Shown here piece by piece: positions 40,908 through 49,560 of a stretch of 58,035 bases of DNA. The stretch's first letter is position 1, and every line of letters begins with the position of its first letter. Under the pieces are notes generated by a model that was given only the letters and a program-made list of their open reading frames with translations, was not told the origin of the DNA and ran no database searches. Position numbers and translations under genes: made by a program. The stretch is from Spirochaetota bacterium (lineage in GTDB: Bacteria > Spirochaetota > UBA4802 > UBA5368): the NCBI GenBank assembly GCA_035477215.1, contig DATIKU010000037.1, positions 1 to 58,035 of the forward strand. The letters are read 5' to 3'.

Positions 40908-41257
40908 TAATGGCGGATCTTCAGCAGGCCTTCTTCGACGCTGTCGACGAAGATGAAGTAATCGTACATGTCCAGCTGTTCCATGGTTCGGATGATAGAG
41001 GGATGCATTCCCATCAGCACCACGCGCTTTCCCTTCTTCCGCGCGCTCAGGCTCACGTCGCCGAGGGCGGTGATTCCCGAGGTGCTCAACATCGAAACGG
41101 CGCTCAGGTTAATAACGCAGTTGCCCTTCGTGGTGATGTCATCTATCAGGGCCTCGAATGCCGCCCTGTTCGTGCCGGTGACGCTTCCGGTCAGGTGCAC
41201 CACCCTCGCGGCGTCGCGCTCTTCTATGGAGTATTCCAGCCTGGGGCCCATGTTCAC
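40901..41257 (-). CDS. STAS-domain anti-sigma-factor antagonist
   Basis: A 118-residue STAS protein: RVVHLTGSVTGTNRAAFEAL, VINLSAVSMLSTSGITALGD and MGMHPSIIRTMEQLDMYDYF. The SxSG site is MLSTSGITAL, with Ser in place to be phosphorylated by an anti-sigma kinase. Its start overlaps the aroB stop by 4 bases. It is the last gene of the aroB-led unit and is unrelated to it by function. No kinase/phosphatase partner is in the window. It differs from the STAS protein at 20914-21297. Confidence 0.88.
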   Translation of the reverse strand: MNMGPRLEYSIEERDAARVVHLTGSVTGTNRAAFEALIDDITTKGNCVINLSAVSMLSTSGITALGDVSLSARKKGKRVVLMGMHPSIIRTMEQLDMYDYFIFVDSVEEGLLKIRHYT

Positions 41258-42351
41258 CTCCCCGCCGCGAGCACGTCGACCAGAACGCCGCGCACGAGTT
41301 CGTCCGGCACCGTCCGGTCATACACCGGCACACCGGCGCCGGCAAGCAGCGCAAAGTGCGCCGTGCCGCCCGACGTCTTTTTATCGAATTTCATGTGACA
41401 CATAAGCCCGTCGGCATCCAGCCCGTCACGCCTGGTGCACAGACCGTAGCGCTCGAGAAGCCGCGCGCACCGCCCTGCGTGCGCGCGGTCCAGAAGGCCC
41501 GCGCGTACCGACAGCTCAAGCTCGGCCGCCATGCCCAGCGAGACCGCCTCGCCGTGTGAGATGCCCCGGTATTCCAGAAACGACTCGATCGCGTGTCCCA
41601 CCGTGTGCCCGAAATTCAGTATGGCGCGCACGCCCCCCTCGCGCTCGTCCCGCTCCACAATCGACGACTTGAAGCGCACCGAAAGGTATACGACCTCGGC
41701 TAGTTTTTCCGGGCTTTTAATCGAGTCGAAGTCGTTTGACTCGAAAAGCGCGTAGAGGCTTTCCTCTCCGATAAAGGCGTGCTTAACCGCCTCGACAAGC
41801 CCGTTGCGCAGTTCATTGTCTGGAAGCGTCCGCAGAAAATCCACGTCGGCGAGCACGATTTCGGGCTGATGGAAGGCGCCGACGATGTTTTTTCCAGCCG
41901 AGAGGTTCACCGCCACCTTGCCCCCCACGCTCGAATCGACCATCGCGAGCAGGGTGGTGGGCACGTGGATGATTGAAATCCCGCGCATGAAAAGCGCCGC
42001 GAGATACCCGGCGAAATCGCCCGTAACCCCGCCGCCGATACCGATAATGGTCGAACGGCGCGAGACCCCGCTTTCGAGAAGCCAGTCGAAGGCTTGCTCC
42101 GCGTGCCGGTAGCCCTTATGCTCCTCCCCGTCGGGCATGACGTACGTGTCGAAATTCCGGAAACCGCCGAAACAGCGGCGGATATAATCGCCGTGGAGGC
42201 CCAGCACGGTCTTGTTGACGATCAGGGCGAAGGTGTCGCGCTCAAGCAGGCCGCGCATTTCCTCGACAAGCGGAAGCGTACCCGCGCCCACCACTACGTC
42301 GTACACGCCGCCCGGTGTTTTGACCGCGGCCCTTTTTACAGTTCCATCCAT
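41254..42351 (-). CDS. aroB: 3-dehydroquinate synthase
   Basis: The second step of the shikimate pathway: DAHP to 3-dehydroquinate, with NAD and zinc. Motifs are complete: IGIGGGVTGDFAGYLAALFM, PTTLLAMVDSSVGGKVAVNL, and the zinc ligands around NGLVEAVKHAF and NFGHTVGHAIESF. 365 residues is normal. It overlaps Nudix by 16 and STAS by 4 bases. Other shikimate-pathway genes here are aroF, tyrA and pheA in a separate block 5 kb upstream. Confidence 0.96.
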   Translation of the reverse strand: MDGTVKRAAVKTPGGVYDVVVGAGTLPLVEEMRGLLERDTFALIVNKTVLGLHGDYIRRCFGGFRNFDTYVMPDGEEHKGYRHAEQAFDWLLESGVSRRSTIIGIGGGVTGDFAGYLAALFMRGISIIHVPTTLLAMVDSSVGGKVAVNLSAGKNIVGAFHQPEIVLADVDFLRTLPDNELRNGLVEAVKHAFIGEESLYALFESNDFDSIKSPEKLAEVVYLSVRFKSSIVERDEREGGVRAILNFGHTVGHAIESFLEYRGISHGEAVSLGMAAELELSVRAGLLDRAHAGRCARLLERYGLCTRRDGLDADGLMCHMKFDKKTSGGTAHFALLAGAGVPVYDRTVPDELVRGVLVDVLAAGR

Positions 42352-42791
42352 CGTTTCCCGATATAGGTGCGGCTGTCGACGCTGCCGGCAAGCACGCTTT
42401 TAAGTTCGCCCCGCATGGGAGGGAAAATGGTGATGTCGTCAAGGCCCGCGGCGTCGAAGAAGTTGAAATCGTGCAGTCGCCTCTCTTTTCCAAGTGAAAA
42501 ATCACCGCTTTCGCGCGTGCAGAAAAAGCAGATATTGACTATATGGCGTTCGAGTCCGGGGCCGATCGAGTCACAGACCAAGGCGATGTCGCCCACCGCG
42601 GCCTCGATCGACAATTCCTCGCGCAGCTCGCGCTTCAACGCCTCGGCGAGGGATTCCCCGTAACCCACCCCTCCCCCCGGCAGAAGCCAGTACACGTCCT
42701 TTTTCTTTTTATGCGCAATGAGGAGCAGCCTCCCGTCCTCCATGAGCACTCCTGCGACCCGTACACGGGTGTTTAGCTTTTGAAATATCAA
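42336..42791 (-). CDS. Nudix hydrolase
   Basis: 151 residues. The Nudix box GVGYGESLAEALKRELREEL keeps the catalytic REL-x-EE acidic residues. The final Gly of the box is replaced by Ser (ELSIEA). RVAGVLMEDGRLLLIAHKKK precedes it. Such enzymes hydrolyse nucleoside diphosphate derivatives; the substrate is not predictable. It is coupled to rnc (4-base overlap) and aroB (16-base overlap). Confidence 0.9.
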   Translation of the reverse strand: MIFQKLNTRVRVAGVLMEDGRLLLIAHKKKKDVYWLLPGGGVGYGESLAEALKRELREELSIEAAVGDIALVCDSIGPGLERHIVNICFFCTRESGDFSLGKERRLHDFNFFDAAGLDDITIFPPMRGELKSVLAGSVDSRTYIGKRWMEL

Positions 42792-43534
42792 AACGCGTGT
42801 CCGCCTCCCTGTATCATATCGAGGGCCTTGCGGGCGGCTTCCATCTCGGCGCTGCGTTTACTCGCGCCGGTCCCCTCCGTAACACCTTTCCCGTCGACAA
42901 CGAGGCGCACGGTAAACTGCTTCTGGTGGTCGGGGCCGCTCTCTTCGATGATTTCGTATTGCGGCCGCCCGCGGTACTTCTTCTGGACGTATTCCTGGAG
43001 TGCCGTTTTGGGGTCGCGGTAGGTCTCCATGCTGTCGATGCGCTCGATGTCGCTTTTAAGCAGCGACAGCACCAGCTTCTTGCAGTCCTTGAGCCCCGAA
43101 TCGAGAAACAGCGCCCCTATGACCGCCTCGAGCGAGTTGGCAAGGATCGATGGCCTGGTCCGCCCGCCGCTGAGTTCCTCGCCCCTGCCCATGAGCAGGA
43201 AGCTCCCCAGGTTAAGGCCGTGCGACACTTTGAACAGCGTCGCTTCGGAAACCACGGCCGATTTAATCTTCGCCAGATCACCCTCGGGATATTTTTCGAA
43301 TCGCTTGAAGAGGTACTCGTTGACTACCAGCGCGAGCACGGAATCGCCCAGGTATTCGAGGCGCTCATTGTCCCTCGCTCCCGGCCCCGCTTCATTGAGG
43401 TACGAACGGTGGGTAAGCGCCCGGTTCAACAGGCTTTTGTTTCTGAATTTTATTTTTAGAATGCTCTGGAGCTTGTTGATCTGTCGCAGGCGGTTTTTCT
43501 TTTTGTTGTCGGTGTGTTTATCATCCTCGATCAT
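42788..43534 (-). CDS. rnc: Ribonuclease III
   Basis: 248 residues. The catalytic signature is NERLEYLGDSVLALVVNEYL with both acidic metal ligands, and the second acidic residue is in LEAVIGALFLDSGL. The C-terminal dsRNA-binding domain (PKTALQEYVQKKYRGRPQYE, KRSAEMEAARKALDMI) is present. It processes rRNA and structured RNA. It lies 35 bases from acpP, a neighbour pairing common in bacteria. A basic N-terminal extension (KKKNRLRQINKLQSILKIKF) precedes the catalytic domain. Confidence 0.96.
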   Translation of the reverse strand: MIEDDKHTDNKKKNRLRQINKLQSILKIKFRNKSLLNRALTHRSYLNEAGPGARDNERLEYLGDSVLALVVNEYLFKRFEKYPEGDLAKIKSAVVSEATLFKVSHGLNLGSFLLMGRGEELSGGRTRPSILANSLEAVIGALFLDSGLKDCKKLVLSLLKSDIERIDSMETYRDPKTALQEYVQKKYRGRPQYEIIEESGPDHQKQFTVRLVVDGKGVTEGTGASKRSAEMEAARKALDMIQGGGHAF

Positions 43535-43569
43535 GCGCGACCAGTTGAGCCCGCCTGGATTTTCCCGGG

Positions 43570-43806
43570 CTACTTGAGCTTGGAATCGATATATTTTACC
43601 GCGTCGCCGACCGTAATGATCTTCTCCGCGTCCTCGTCCGGAATTTCTATGCCGAACTCCTCTTCAAGGGCCATCACCAGCTCGACGGTATCGAGCGAAT
43701 CCGCTCCGAGATCATCGACGAACGACGCGTCTTCGGTCACTTCAGACTCGTCGACACCAAGCTGATCAACGATGATTTTGCGTATCTTTTCGAAATCAAC
43801 CGCCAT
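43570..43806 (-). CDS. acpP: Acyl carrier protein
   Basis: 78 residues. The phosphopantetheine Ser is in [20 protein letters not shown], the classic helix II motif. The acidic composition is typical. It carries growing acyl chains in fatty acid and lipid synthesis. A strong promoter lies upstream (43933-43960). Confidence 0.97.
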   Translation of the reverse strand: MAVDFEKIRKIIVDQLGVDESEVTEDASFVDDLGADSLDTVELVMALEEEFGIEIPDEDAEKIITVGDAVKYIDSKLK

Positions 43807-43932
43807 AACAGCCCCTCCTGAATCCGACCCTCCCTCGTTCGAGAATCTTCACGAACAAGTCCAGAGAGAACATGATTGAAAAACAGACAGCCTCGGACTT
43901 ACCCGGCTCCGCACGCCGGCGGATTGTCAGCA

Positions 43933-43960
43933 ATTATAGGCACCGGATGGCGCCTGTCAA
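43933..43960 (-). promoter_or_regulatory. Strong sigma-70-type promoter of acpP-rnc
   Basis: On the minus strand a perfect TTGACA (43960-43955) and a perfect TATAAT (43938-43933) have a 16-base spacer. The leader is about 120 bases. The rest of the 44048-43807 gap shows nothing else. Confidence 0.8.
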
Positions 43961-44048
43961 GCCATAATCTCAGGCCGACGGCCAGCGGCGATCTTCCCGG
44001 ACCGTTACCGATCGGAAAACCGCACCGGCACACCCGAATGCACGGCAG

Positions 44049-44249
44049 CTATTTCTTTTTATCCTTGACTTTCACTCTGGGCTCGACAACCAGAGTATCC
44101 TTGTAGTGACCGCATTCGGGGCATACCCTGTGAGGGGCGACATAGGCGCCGCAACGCGAGCACGGCCTCAAATTGGGAACACCGATCGCGTCGTGCGATC
44201 TTCTCATACGCGTTTTAGACTTGGATTTCCTTCTCTTTGGAACAGCCAC
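44049..44249 (-). CDS. rpmF: Large-subunit ribosomal protein L32
   Basis: 66 residues. [20 protein letters not shown] is the invariant start; the four-Cys zinc ribbon ([18 protein letters not shown]) is intact, so this is the zinc-binding form. It stands between acpP and the TPR gene with its own promoter. Confidence 0.97.
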   Translation of the reverse strand: MAVPKRRKSKSKTRMRRSHDAIGVPNLRPCSRCGAYVAPHRVCPECGHYKDTLVVEPRVKVKDKKK

Positions 44250-44333
44250 GGTTCAACTCCATATTACCTTGTTATCAGAAACCAACGCCACCAGCGCTTT
44301 TCTGAAGGGATATCACAGCCAGAAAGTTAGTCG

Positions 44334-44362
44334 TCTTTACAATCGCCCCCCGGTTATGTCAA
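44334..44362 (-). promoter_or_regulatory. rpmF promoter
   Basis: On the minus strand TTGACA (44362-44357) and TAAAGA (44339-44334) have a 17-base spacer; the leader is about 80 bases. Confidence 0.55.
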
Positions 44363-44422
44363 CACCTAAATCCGGGCAAGCGGGCAATATTATTCCATTG
44401 TGCCTGCCGCCGCGAGGCGGGC

Positions 44423-45127
44423 TCAGCCTTTTTTCGCCTCGACCAGACCGAGGAGCATCAATCGCTCGCGCGCCTTCCGGGAGAACGGTGACTTCGGGAA
44501 CAGGGTCATCAGCCTGTTAAAGCTTTCCCTCGACTTGAAAAGGTCGCCCTCCATCTGGTACAACCTGCCCGCGTCATACAGAATCTGATCGGCCACCGCG
44601 CTGTCGGCATAGTCTTTCTCGAGACGCTCGTAGACCGCTATGGCCTCCTTGTTCCGGCCCATCGCCTCATGCGAGCGTGCAGCCTGCTGAAGGCCGAGCG
44701 GCGCGAAAAATGAGCTGGGTGACCGTTCGACGAATTTAAGGTATGACGCCAGCGCCTTCTCGTACATTCGCGCGTCATAATAGAGGCCCGCAGCCACGTA
44801 ATGGCCGTTTCGCCGCACGTACCCCCAGTACGATGAGTCCGACGCGGCAATGATCTCGGCGGCCGTTTTTTCGAGCGCTGCTGTCCGCTCCGCCTCGCCT
44901 TCGACCTGGAGGTTCCGGTAGTCGTCCAGTATTTTCTCGAAGCGCGCCAGCTCGTCCGCTTCGCGGTATTCATAATACAGGTACCCCGCCGAAAAGAGCA
45001 CTGCCGCGGCGAGCAGACCGGTCACGCAGTACACCACCAGTCGCAGATTCTCCTTCGCGAACTCCTTGACGGCCATAAGGGCCCGCTCAACGACGTTTCT
45101 GCGTATCTCTATGTCCCTGGTCTCCAT
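44423..45127 (-). CDS. Membrane-anchored TPR protein
   Basis: 234 residues. After a basic N-terminus (NVVERALMAVKEFAKENLRL) one membrane helix (VVYCVTGLLAAAVLFSAGYL) anchors it. The rest is TPR-like (GLYYDARMYEKALASYLKFV, RSHEAMGRNKEAIAVYERLE, GDLFKSRESFNRLMTLFPKS). It resembles YfgM-like proteins that act with the Sec machinery or in envelope assembly, but this is fold similarity only. It starts 11 bases after rpsA ends and is probably co-transcribed with it. Confidence 0.75.
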   Translation of the reverse strand: METRDIEIRRNVVERALMAVKEFAKENLRLVVYCVTGLLAAAVLFSAGYLYYEYREADELARFEKILDDYRNLQVEGEAERTAALEKTAAEIIAASDSSYWGYVRRNGHYVAAGLYYDARMYEKALASYLKFVERSPSSFFAPLGLQQAARSHEAMGRNKEAIAVYERLEKDYADSAVADQILYDAGRLYQMEGDLFKSRESFNRLMTLFPKSPFSRKARERLMLLGLVEAKKG

Positions 45128-45138
45128 ATGGCTTAGTA

Positions 45139-46809
45139 TTATCCCTGTTTCATTTTGATCATATCGCCGATCGTGACCCTTGCCGGGGCGGAGTTGTTGA
45201 GGATCTTGCTGAGTTCCTCCTTCTCGTTCATAACCTCGAAGTGCTTCATACTGAGCGAAAGCCGTTTTTTATCCACGTCGACGCCCAGCACCACGGCGCG
45301 GACCTGGTCGCCAACTTTAAATTTCTCTTCAAGATTATCGATCTTCCTGCGCGAAACCTCGGAGATGTGCACCAGCCCCTCTACGTCTTCGCTCAACCGT
45401 ACGAAAAGACCGAAGGGCACAACCCCCGAAACCACGCCCTCGACCTTGCTGCGCGGCGGAAACTTCTCCTTGACGGCCTGCCAGGGAGAACGGGTGAGCT
45501 GTTTGATGCCGCAGGAGATCCTCATCTCCTTTTTCTTGATATCGAGTATCTTCACCTCGACCTCGTCGCCCGCCTTGAAGAGCTTCGCGGGGTCTTTCAC
45601 GTTGTCTTCCCAGCTCATGTCCGAAAGATGCACCAGTCCGTCTATGCCCTCTTCGATTTCAACAAAGATGCCGAAACTCACGACCTTGCGTACCGGGGCC
45701 TTCAGCACGGTGCCGACCGGAAAGCGCTCATCGATGGCATCCCACGGATTGTCCGCGAGCTGCTTCATGCCCAGCACCAGCCTGCGCTCTTCGCTGTCGA
45801 TCCCGAGTATCCTTACCGTTACGGCCTGTCCCTTTTTAAATGTATCCTTGATGAGCACTGTTTTTCTCGTCCAGGAAACCTCCGAAGCGCTGAGGAAGCC
45901 CTCCACTCCGTCTTCGACCTCCACGAACACGCCCTGGCCCGTCAGCGTCACCACCCGGCCTTCTATCGTGGCGCCTATTTTAAACTTTTCACCTATCGAG
46001 AGCCACGGGTCCTCAACGAGCTGCCTGAGGCCCAGCGAAATTTTGCCTTCATCCTTTTTAATGTCGAGGATAACGAACTCCCGCTCCTCACCGACATGCA
46101 GAATGTTCTTTTTTTTGTACGCTCTCTTCCACGAAATGTCGTTTTTATGGAGCAGCCCTTCCACCCCGCCGATGTCCACAAACGCGCCGAACTCGACGAA
46201 ACGGGTTACCTTGCCTGTTATCCTGTCGCCGACCTTGTATTTATCAACTATGTCCGCCCAGAACTTCTCCCTGGCTTCGTCGAGGTATTCCCGCCGTGAA
46301 ACAAGCACGGAGCGCTTCTTTGGATCGATGCTCTTGACCTTGAAGGTGTACAGCTCGCCGGGGACCGCTGTCTTGGGGGACCGTAGATCCGCAGCATGCG
46401 AAAAGGGAAGGAAGGCGCTGATGCCGCCGCAATCGACCGTAAGCCCCTTCTCACCGACCGCCGCTATCGCTCCGGTCAGGTATTCCTGACCCGAATTTCT
46501 GAGTTCCTGGAGCCTGCGCCAGCCCTTTTCCTTGACGGCCGCGGTATTGGAAAACATGTACATCCCGTCGACCATACGCCGTTCCGCGAGCACGATGTCG
46601 ATCGTAGCGCCGACCGCGGGCGGCTCGGCAAACTCCTGAATCCGCACCCGGCCGTCGGACTTGGTCCCCACGTTGACATAGACGAATTCGCTGTCGATGG
46701 TAACCACCTCGCCCTGCATGAGCTTATTCGGCTGCAACTCATCCAGCGCGCTGTTTGCGATGCTTTCCATCGAAAAGCCGTCGTCGATTTTTTCGTTTTC
46801 GTTTTCCAT
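45139..46809 (-). CDS. rpsA: 30S ribosomal protein S1
   Basis: 556 residues, six S1 domains. Repeats 3 to 6 are the best conserved: KVTRFVEFGAFVDIGGVEGL, RVVTLTGQGVFVEVEDGVEG, PVRKVVSFGIFVEIEEGIDG and VVSGVVPFGLFVRLSEDVEG. S1 unfolds mRNA on the small subunit. I start it at ATG 46809 (MENENEK). A perfect TATAAT lies on the minus strand at 46879-46874, but no good -35 is at the right distance. cmk upstream is separated by 125 bases; cmk-rpsA is a common neighbour pair. Confidence 0.95.
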   Translation of the reverse strand: MENENEKIDDGFSMESIANSALDELQPNKLMQGEVVTIDSEFVYVNVGTKSDGRVRIQEFAEPPAVGATIDIVLAERRMVDGMYMFSNTAAVKEKGWRRLQELRNSGQEYLTGAIAAVGEKGLTVDCGGISAFLPFSHAADLRSPKTAVPGELYTFKVKSIDPKKRSVLVSRREYLDEAREKFWADIVDKYKVGDRITGKVTRFVEFGAFVDIGGVEGLLHKNDISWKRAYKKKNILHVGEEREFVILDIKKDEGKISLGLRQLVEDPWLSIGEKFKIGATIEGRVVTLTGQGVFVEVEDGVEGFLSASEVSWTRKTVLIKDTFKKGQAVTVRILGIDSEERRLVLGMKQLADNPWDAIDERFPVGTVLKAPVRKVVSFGIFVEIEEGIDGLVHLSDMSWEDNVKDPAKLFKAGDEVEVKILDIKKKEMRISCGIKQLTRSPWQAVKEKFPPRSKVEGVVSGVVPFGLFVRLSEDVEGLVHISEVSRRKIDNLEEKFKVGDQVRAVVLGVDVDKKRLSLSMKHFEVMNEKEELSKILNNSAPARVTIGDMIKMKQG

Positions 46810-46934
46810 ACACTGCACCCTGAGCACAAGATTGAGAGCCAATCTGTTCAAGCAAAGACACTGAATTACGGGAATTATACCTGCCTGCGATCAAATGTTT
46901 CGGGGCGTCGTGAGTCGCTGCTGCGTTCGCGGTC

Positions 46935-47642
46935 TCATTCCGGCCGGCCGTCCACCACTCCCGGAGCGCCGACCTCCGCTATAAGCTCAATTATCCGCTT
47001 GATGACCTCTTCTTTATCCATCAAAGAGGTATCGATATAAAAAGAACCTTCCGCCCTTGCAAGGCGTCCGAAGGGCCTCTCGGTGTCTTCCTGATCCCTG
47101 CGGATAATCTGGTTTCTAATCTCGTTTACGTCAACAGTTTTTCCCATTTCACGATATTCGGCGGCCCTCCTCAATGACCTCACCTCGGCCGAAGCGTCAA
47201 GAAATATTTTCACCGCGGCGTCCGGGAACACCACGGTCCCGATGTCACGCCCGTCCATGATGATCGACCCGCTCCTGCTCCACGAGCGCAAAAGGTCGTT
47301 CACAAAATTCCTGATACCGGGGTCGTCGGAAACGGTCCCGATGTTCCGCGCGATCAGTTCGTCCCGTATCGCGCGCGAGACGTCCTCGCCGTTCACCAGG
47401 GTGTGCACGCTCCCGTCGGGACCGAAGCGCTGGGATAGCTCCAGGCCGTCCAGAAAGGCGGCGTAGCTCTTACCCTTTTCGAGGTTTCCCGGACGGCCCA
47501 GCAGAAAGTGCGTCACCGCGCGGTAGATGGCTCCCGAATCGATGTAGCGAAGACCCAGCCGGCGGGCGGCCTCCCGCGAGACGCTGCTCTTACCCGAACC
47601 GGCGGGCCCATCCACCGCCACAACGATCCGTTTTTCGCCCAT
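46935..47642 (-). CDS. cmk: Cytidylate kinase
   Basis: 235 residues; makes CDP and dCDP. P-loop VAVDGPAGSGKSSVSREAAR and DSGAIYRAVTHFLLG, with SIIMDGRDIGTVVFPDAAVK and NEIRNQIIRRDQEDTERPFG. The start overlaps the tyrA stop (TGATG). aroA, which often lies between tyrA and cmk, is absent. Confidence 0.96.
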   Translation of the reverse strand: MGEKRIVVAVDGPAGSGKSSVSREAARRLGLRYIDSGAIYRAVTHFLLGRPGNLEKGKSYAAFLDGLELSQRFGPDGSVHTLVNGEDVSRAIRDELIARNIGTVSDDPGIRNFVNDLLRSWSRSGSIIMDGRDIGTVVFPDAAVKIFLDASAEVRSLRRAAEYREMGKTVDVNEIRNQIIRRDQEDTERPFGRLARAEGSFYIDTSLMDKEEVIKRIIELIAEVGAPGVVDGRPE

Positions 47643-48496
47643 CACCCGATGCTCCTTCTGAAAGCTCCCGCGCGCTCAAGGAAGCGCCGACCGTCCACGT
47701 CATGCCCCCCCTCCGTGATAAAACGTCGAACATACTCCAACTTCTTAATGAGATCGTCGATCCCACCGGCGATGTTCGCGCCGTTCGCCGCCACAATGTC
47801 CGCCCACATGTCCGGCGAGCCCATGGCGATGCGCGTGAGGTCCCGGAAACCGCTGCCGATAAACGGTGTGGCATCCGTACCGGCGGACGCGTCCGCGGCG
47901 AGATCGGCGACGGCGCAGGCGACCAGGTGCGGTACATGGCTCGTCAGTGCGATTAGTCTGTCGTGGGTCTTCGCGTCACAGCGGACGGTGCGCGAACCGA
48001 CCGATCTCCAGAAACGCTCCACGGCCTCGATGATCGTTTCACCGTTTTTTTCGTGGGGGGTGATGATGACCGAGGCCCCGCGGTACAGCGAAGCGCTCGA
48101 GTGCTCGTAGCCCGATTTCTCCGACCCGGCCATGGGATGACAGCCCACGAAGCCGCCGCCCTGCGGATGCACGGCCGCAAGCCCGACAAGCGGTCCCTTC
48201 ACGCTGCCGACGTCGATGACAACGCAGTTGCCGAGGTCCGGATGGTCGAGGAGCCTTTTAAGCGAATCGATTGACGAAAGCACGGGGGATGCGATAACCA
48301 CCAGATCCATCCCCGCGGGAGAGAGCGCATCCATGGGAAGCGCGCGGCCTATCGTGCCGTCAGCGAGCGCCGAAGAAAGCCGTGAAACGTTGCGCGCGAA
48401 CGCGGTGATGTCAATGGAAGAATCGATCTCTTTAAGGGCCCGGCAGAGCGAACCGCCCAACAACCCCAGGCCCAGCACCGCCACACGACGAAACAT
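47642..48496 (-). CDS. tyrA: Prephenate/arogenate dehydrogenase
   Basis: 284 residues. The NAD-binding motif is VAVLGLGLLGGSLCRALKEI; the catalytic loop is FVGCHPMAGSEKSGYEHSSA; the C-terminal helices include LIALTSHVPHLVACAVADLA. It makes the precursor of tyrosine. There is no ACT domain, so feedback control would have to be elsewhere. It overlaps aroF by 1 base and cmk by 1 base. Confidence 0.95.
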   Translation of the reverse strand: MFRRVAVLGLGLLGGSLCRALKEIDSSIDITAFARNVSRLSSALADGTIGRALPMDALSPAGMDLVVIASPVLSSIDSLKRLLDHPDLGNCVVIDVGSVKGPLVGLAAVHPQGGGFVGCHPMAGSEKSGYEHSSASLYRGASVIITPHEKNGETIIEAVERFWRSVGSRTVRCDAKTHDRLIALTSHVPHLVACAVADLAADASAGTDATPFIGSGFRDLTRIAMGSPDMWADIVAANGANIAGGIDDLIKKLEYVRRFITEGGHDVDGRRFLERAGAFRRSIG

Positions 48497-49512
48497 CAGG
48501 GCAGCTCCCTGTCCAGCGCCCTCGCGATTTTACGAATCCTGTCAATCACCGCGATGAGGGTCTTTGCGTCGATGGTCTGCTGGCCGTCGGAATGCGCGTC
48601 TTCGGGGCGGGGATGGGCCTCAATCATGACCCCGTCGGCTCCCGCCGCGATAAACGCGTACGCGGCCGCGGGCACATAGTCTTTAAGCCCCATGGCGTGG
48701 CTCGGATCGCAGAGTACCGGCAGGTGGCTGAGCGCCTTGATTACTGGCACCACCCCGGCGTCGAGCGTGTTGCGCGTTATGTCCTCGAAGGTGCGGATGC
48801 CGCGGGGACAGAGCACAACCTTCCTGTTCCCCTTCGAGAGAATATATTCCGCCGACATTAAAAACTCATTCACCGTGGCGCTCATGCCGCGCTTTAACAG
48901 CACCGGTTTGTCGATCCTGCCGACCTCTTTCAGTAAATTGAAATTCTGCATATTCCTGGTTCCTATCTGCAGAATGTCGACGTACTCGGCAACCACGCCC
49001 ACATCGCGCGGGTCTATCACCTCGGTAACAATGGGGAGGCCCGTTTCGGCCTTGGCCTTCGCCAGAAACTTGAGCCCCTGGACGCCGAAACCCTGGAAGG
49101 AATAGGGAGAGGTGCGCGGCTTGAACGCCCCCGCCCGGAAGATGTGCCCTCCCGATTCCTTCACCATCTGCGCGTGCTCAACCACTTCGCGCTCGCCCTC
49201 GACCGAGCAGGGCCCGGCGATGATCACTATATTTTTCCCGCCTATGTCGATGCCGTTAACGCGGATGACGCTGCGATCCGGCTGTGTTTCGCTCGATACG
49301 AGTTTGTACGGCTTCAGGATGGTCTTTACCGACTCCACACCCGCGAGCGCCTCGAGCGGCTGCTCCCGTATTATGTCCTCGTCGCCGATGACGGTAATAA
49401 TGGTCCGCTGAACGCCGGTGGACACATGCGGCTCGAGTTTGAGCGATCGTATCTTGTCTACGATATGATCGATTTCTTCCTGACTGACGTTGGGCTTAAG
49501 TACTATTAGCAT
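48496..49512 (-). CDS. aroF: 3-deoxy-7-phosphoheptulonate synthase (type I-beta)
   Basis: 338 residues; first step of the shikimate pathway. It begins with a ferredoxin-like regulatory domain (about 1-70; MLIVLKPNVSQEEIDHIVDK), as in Thermotoga-type enzymes, which suggests tyrosine/phenylalanine inhibition. The catalytic part has IIAGPCSVEGEREVVEHAQM, FRAGAFKPRTSPYSFQG, VLLKRGMSATVNEFLM, VVLCPRGIRTFED and CDPSHAMGLKDYVP. GGAGTTCATC precedes the ATG. Confidence 0.96.
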   Translation of the reverse strand: MLIVLKPNVSQEEIDHIVDKIRSLKLEPHVSTGVQRTIITVIGDEDIIREQPLEALAGVESVKTILKPYKLVSSETQPDRSVIRVNGIDIGGKNIVIIAGPCSVEGEREVVEHAQMVKESGGHIFRAGAFKPRTSPYSFQGFGVQGLKFLAKAKAETGLPIVTEVIDPRDVGVVAEYVDILQIGTRNMQNFNLLKEVGRIDKPVLLKRGMSATVNEFLMSAEYILSKGNRKVVLCPRGIRTFEDITRNTLDAGVVPVIKALSHLPVLCDPSHAMGLKDYVPAAAYAFIAAGADGVMIEAHPRPEDAHSDGQQTIDAKTLIAVIDRIRKIARALDRELP

Positions 49513-49560
49513 GATGAACTCCGGTTACCGAGGGGTGTTGAATGCACAGGGAGGACGTCG

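Noticed and set aside
44400-44420. GCCTGCC...GGCGGGC as a terminator after the TPR gene
   Set aside because: The stem is imperfect and no T-run follows on the minus strand.
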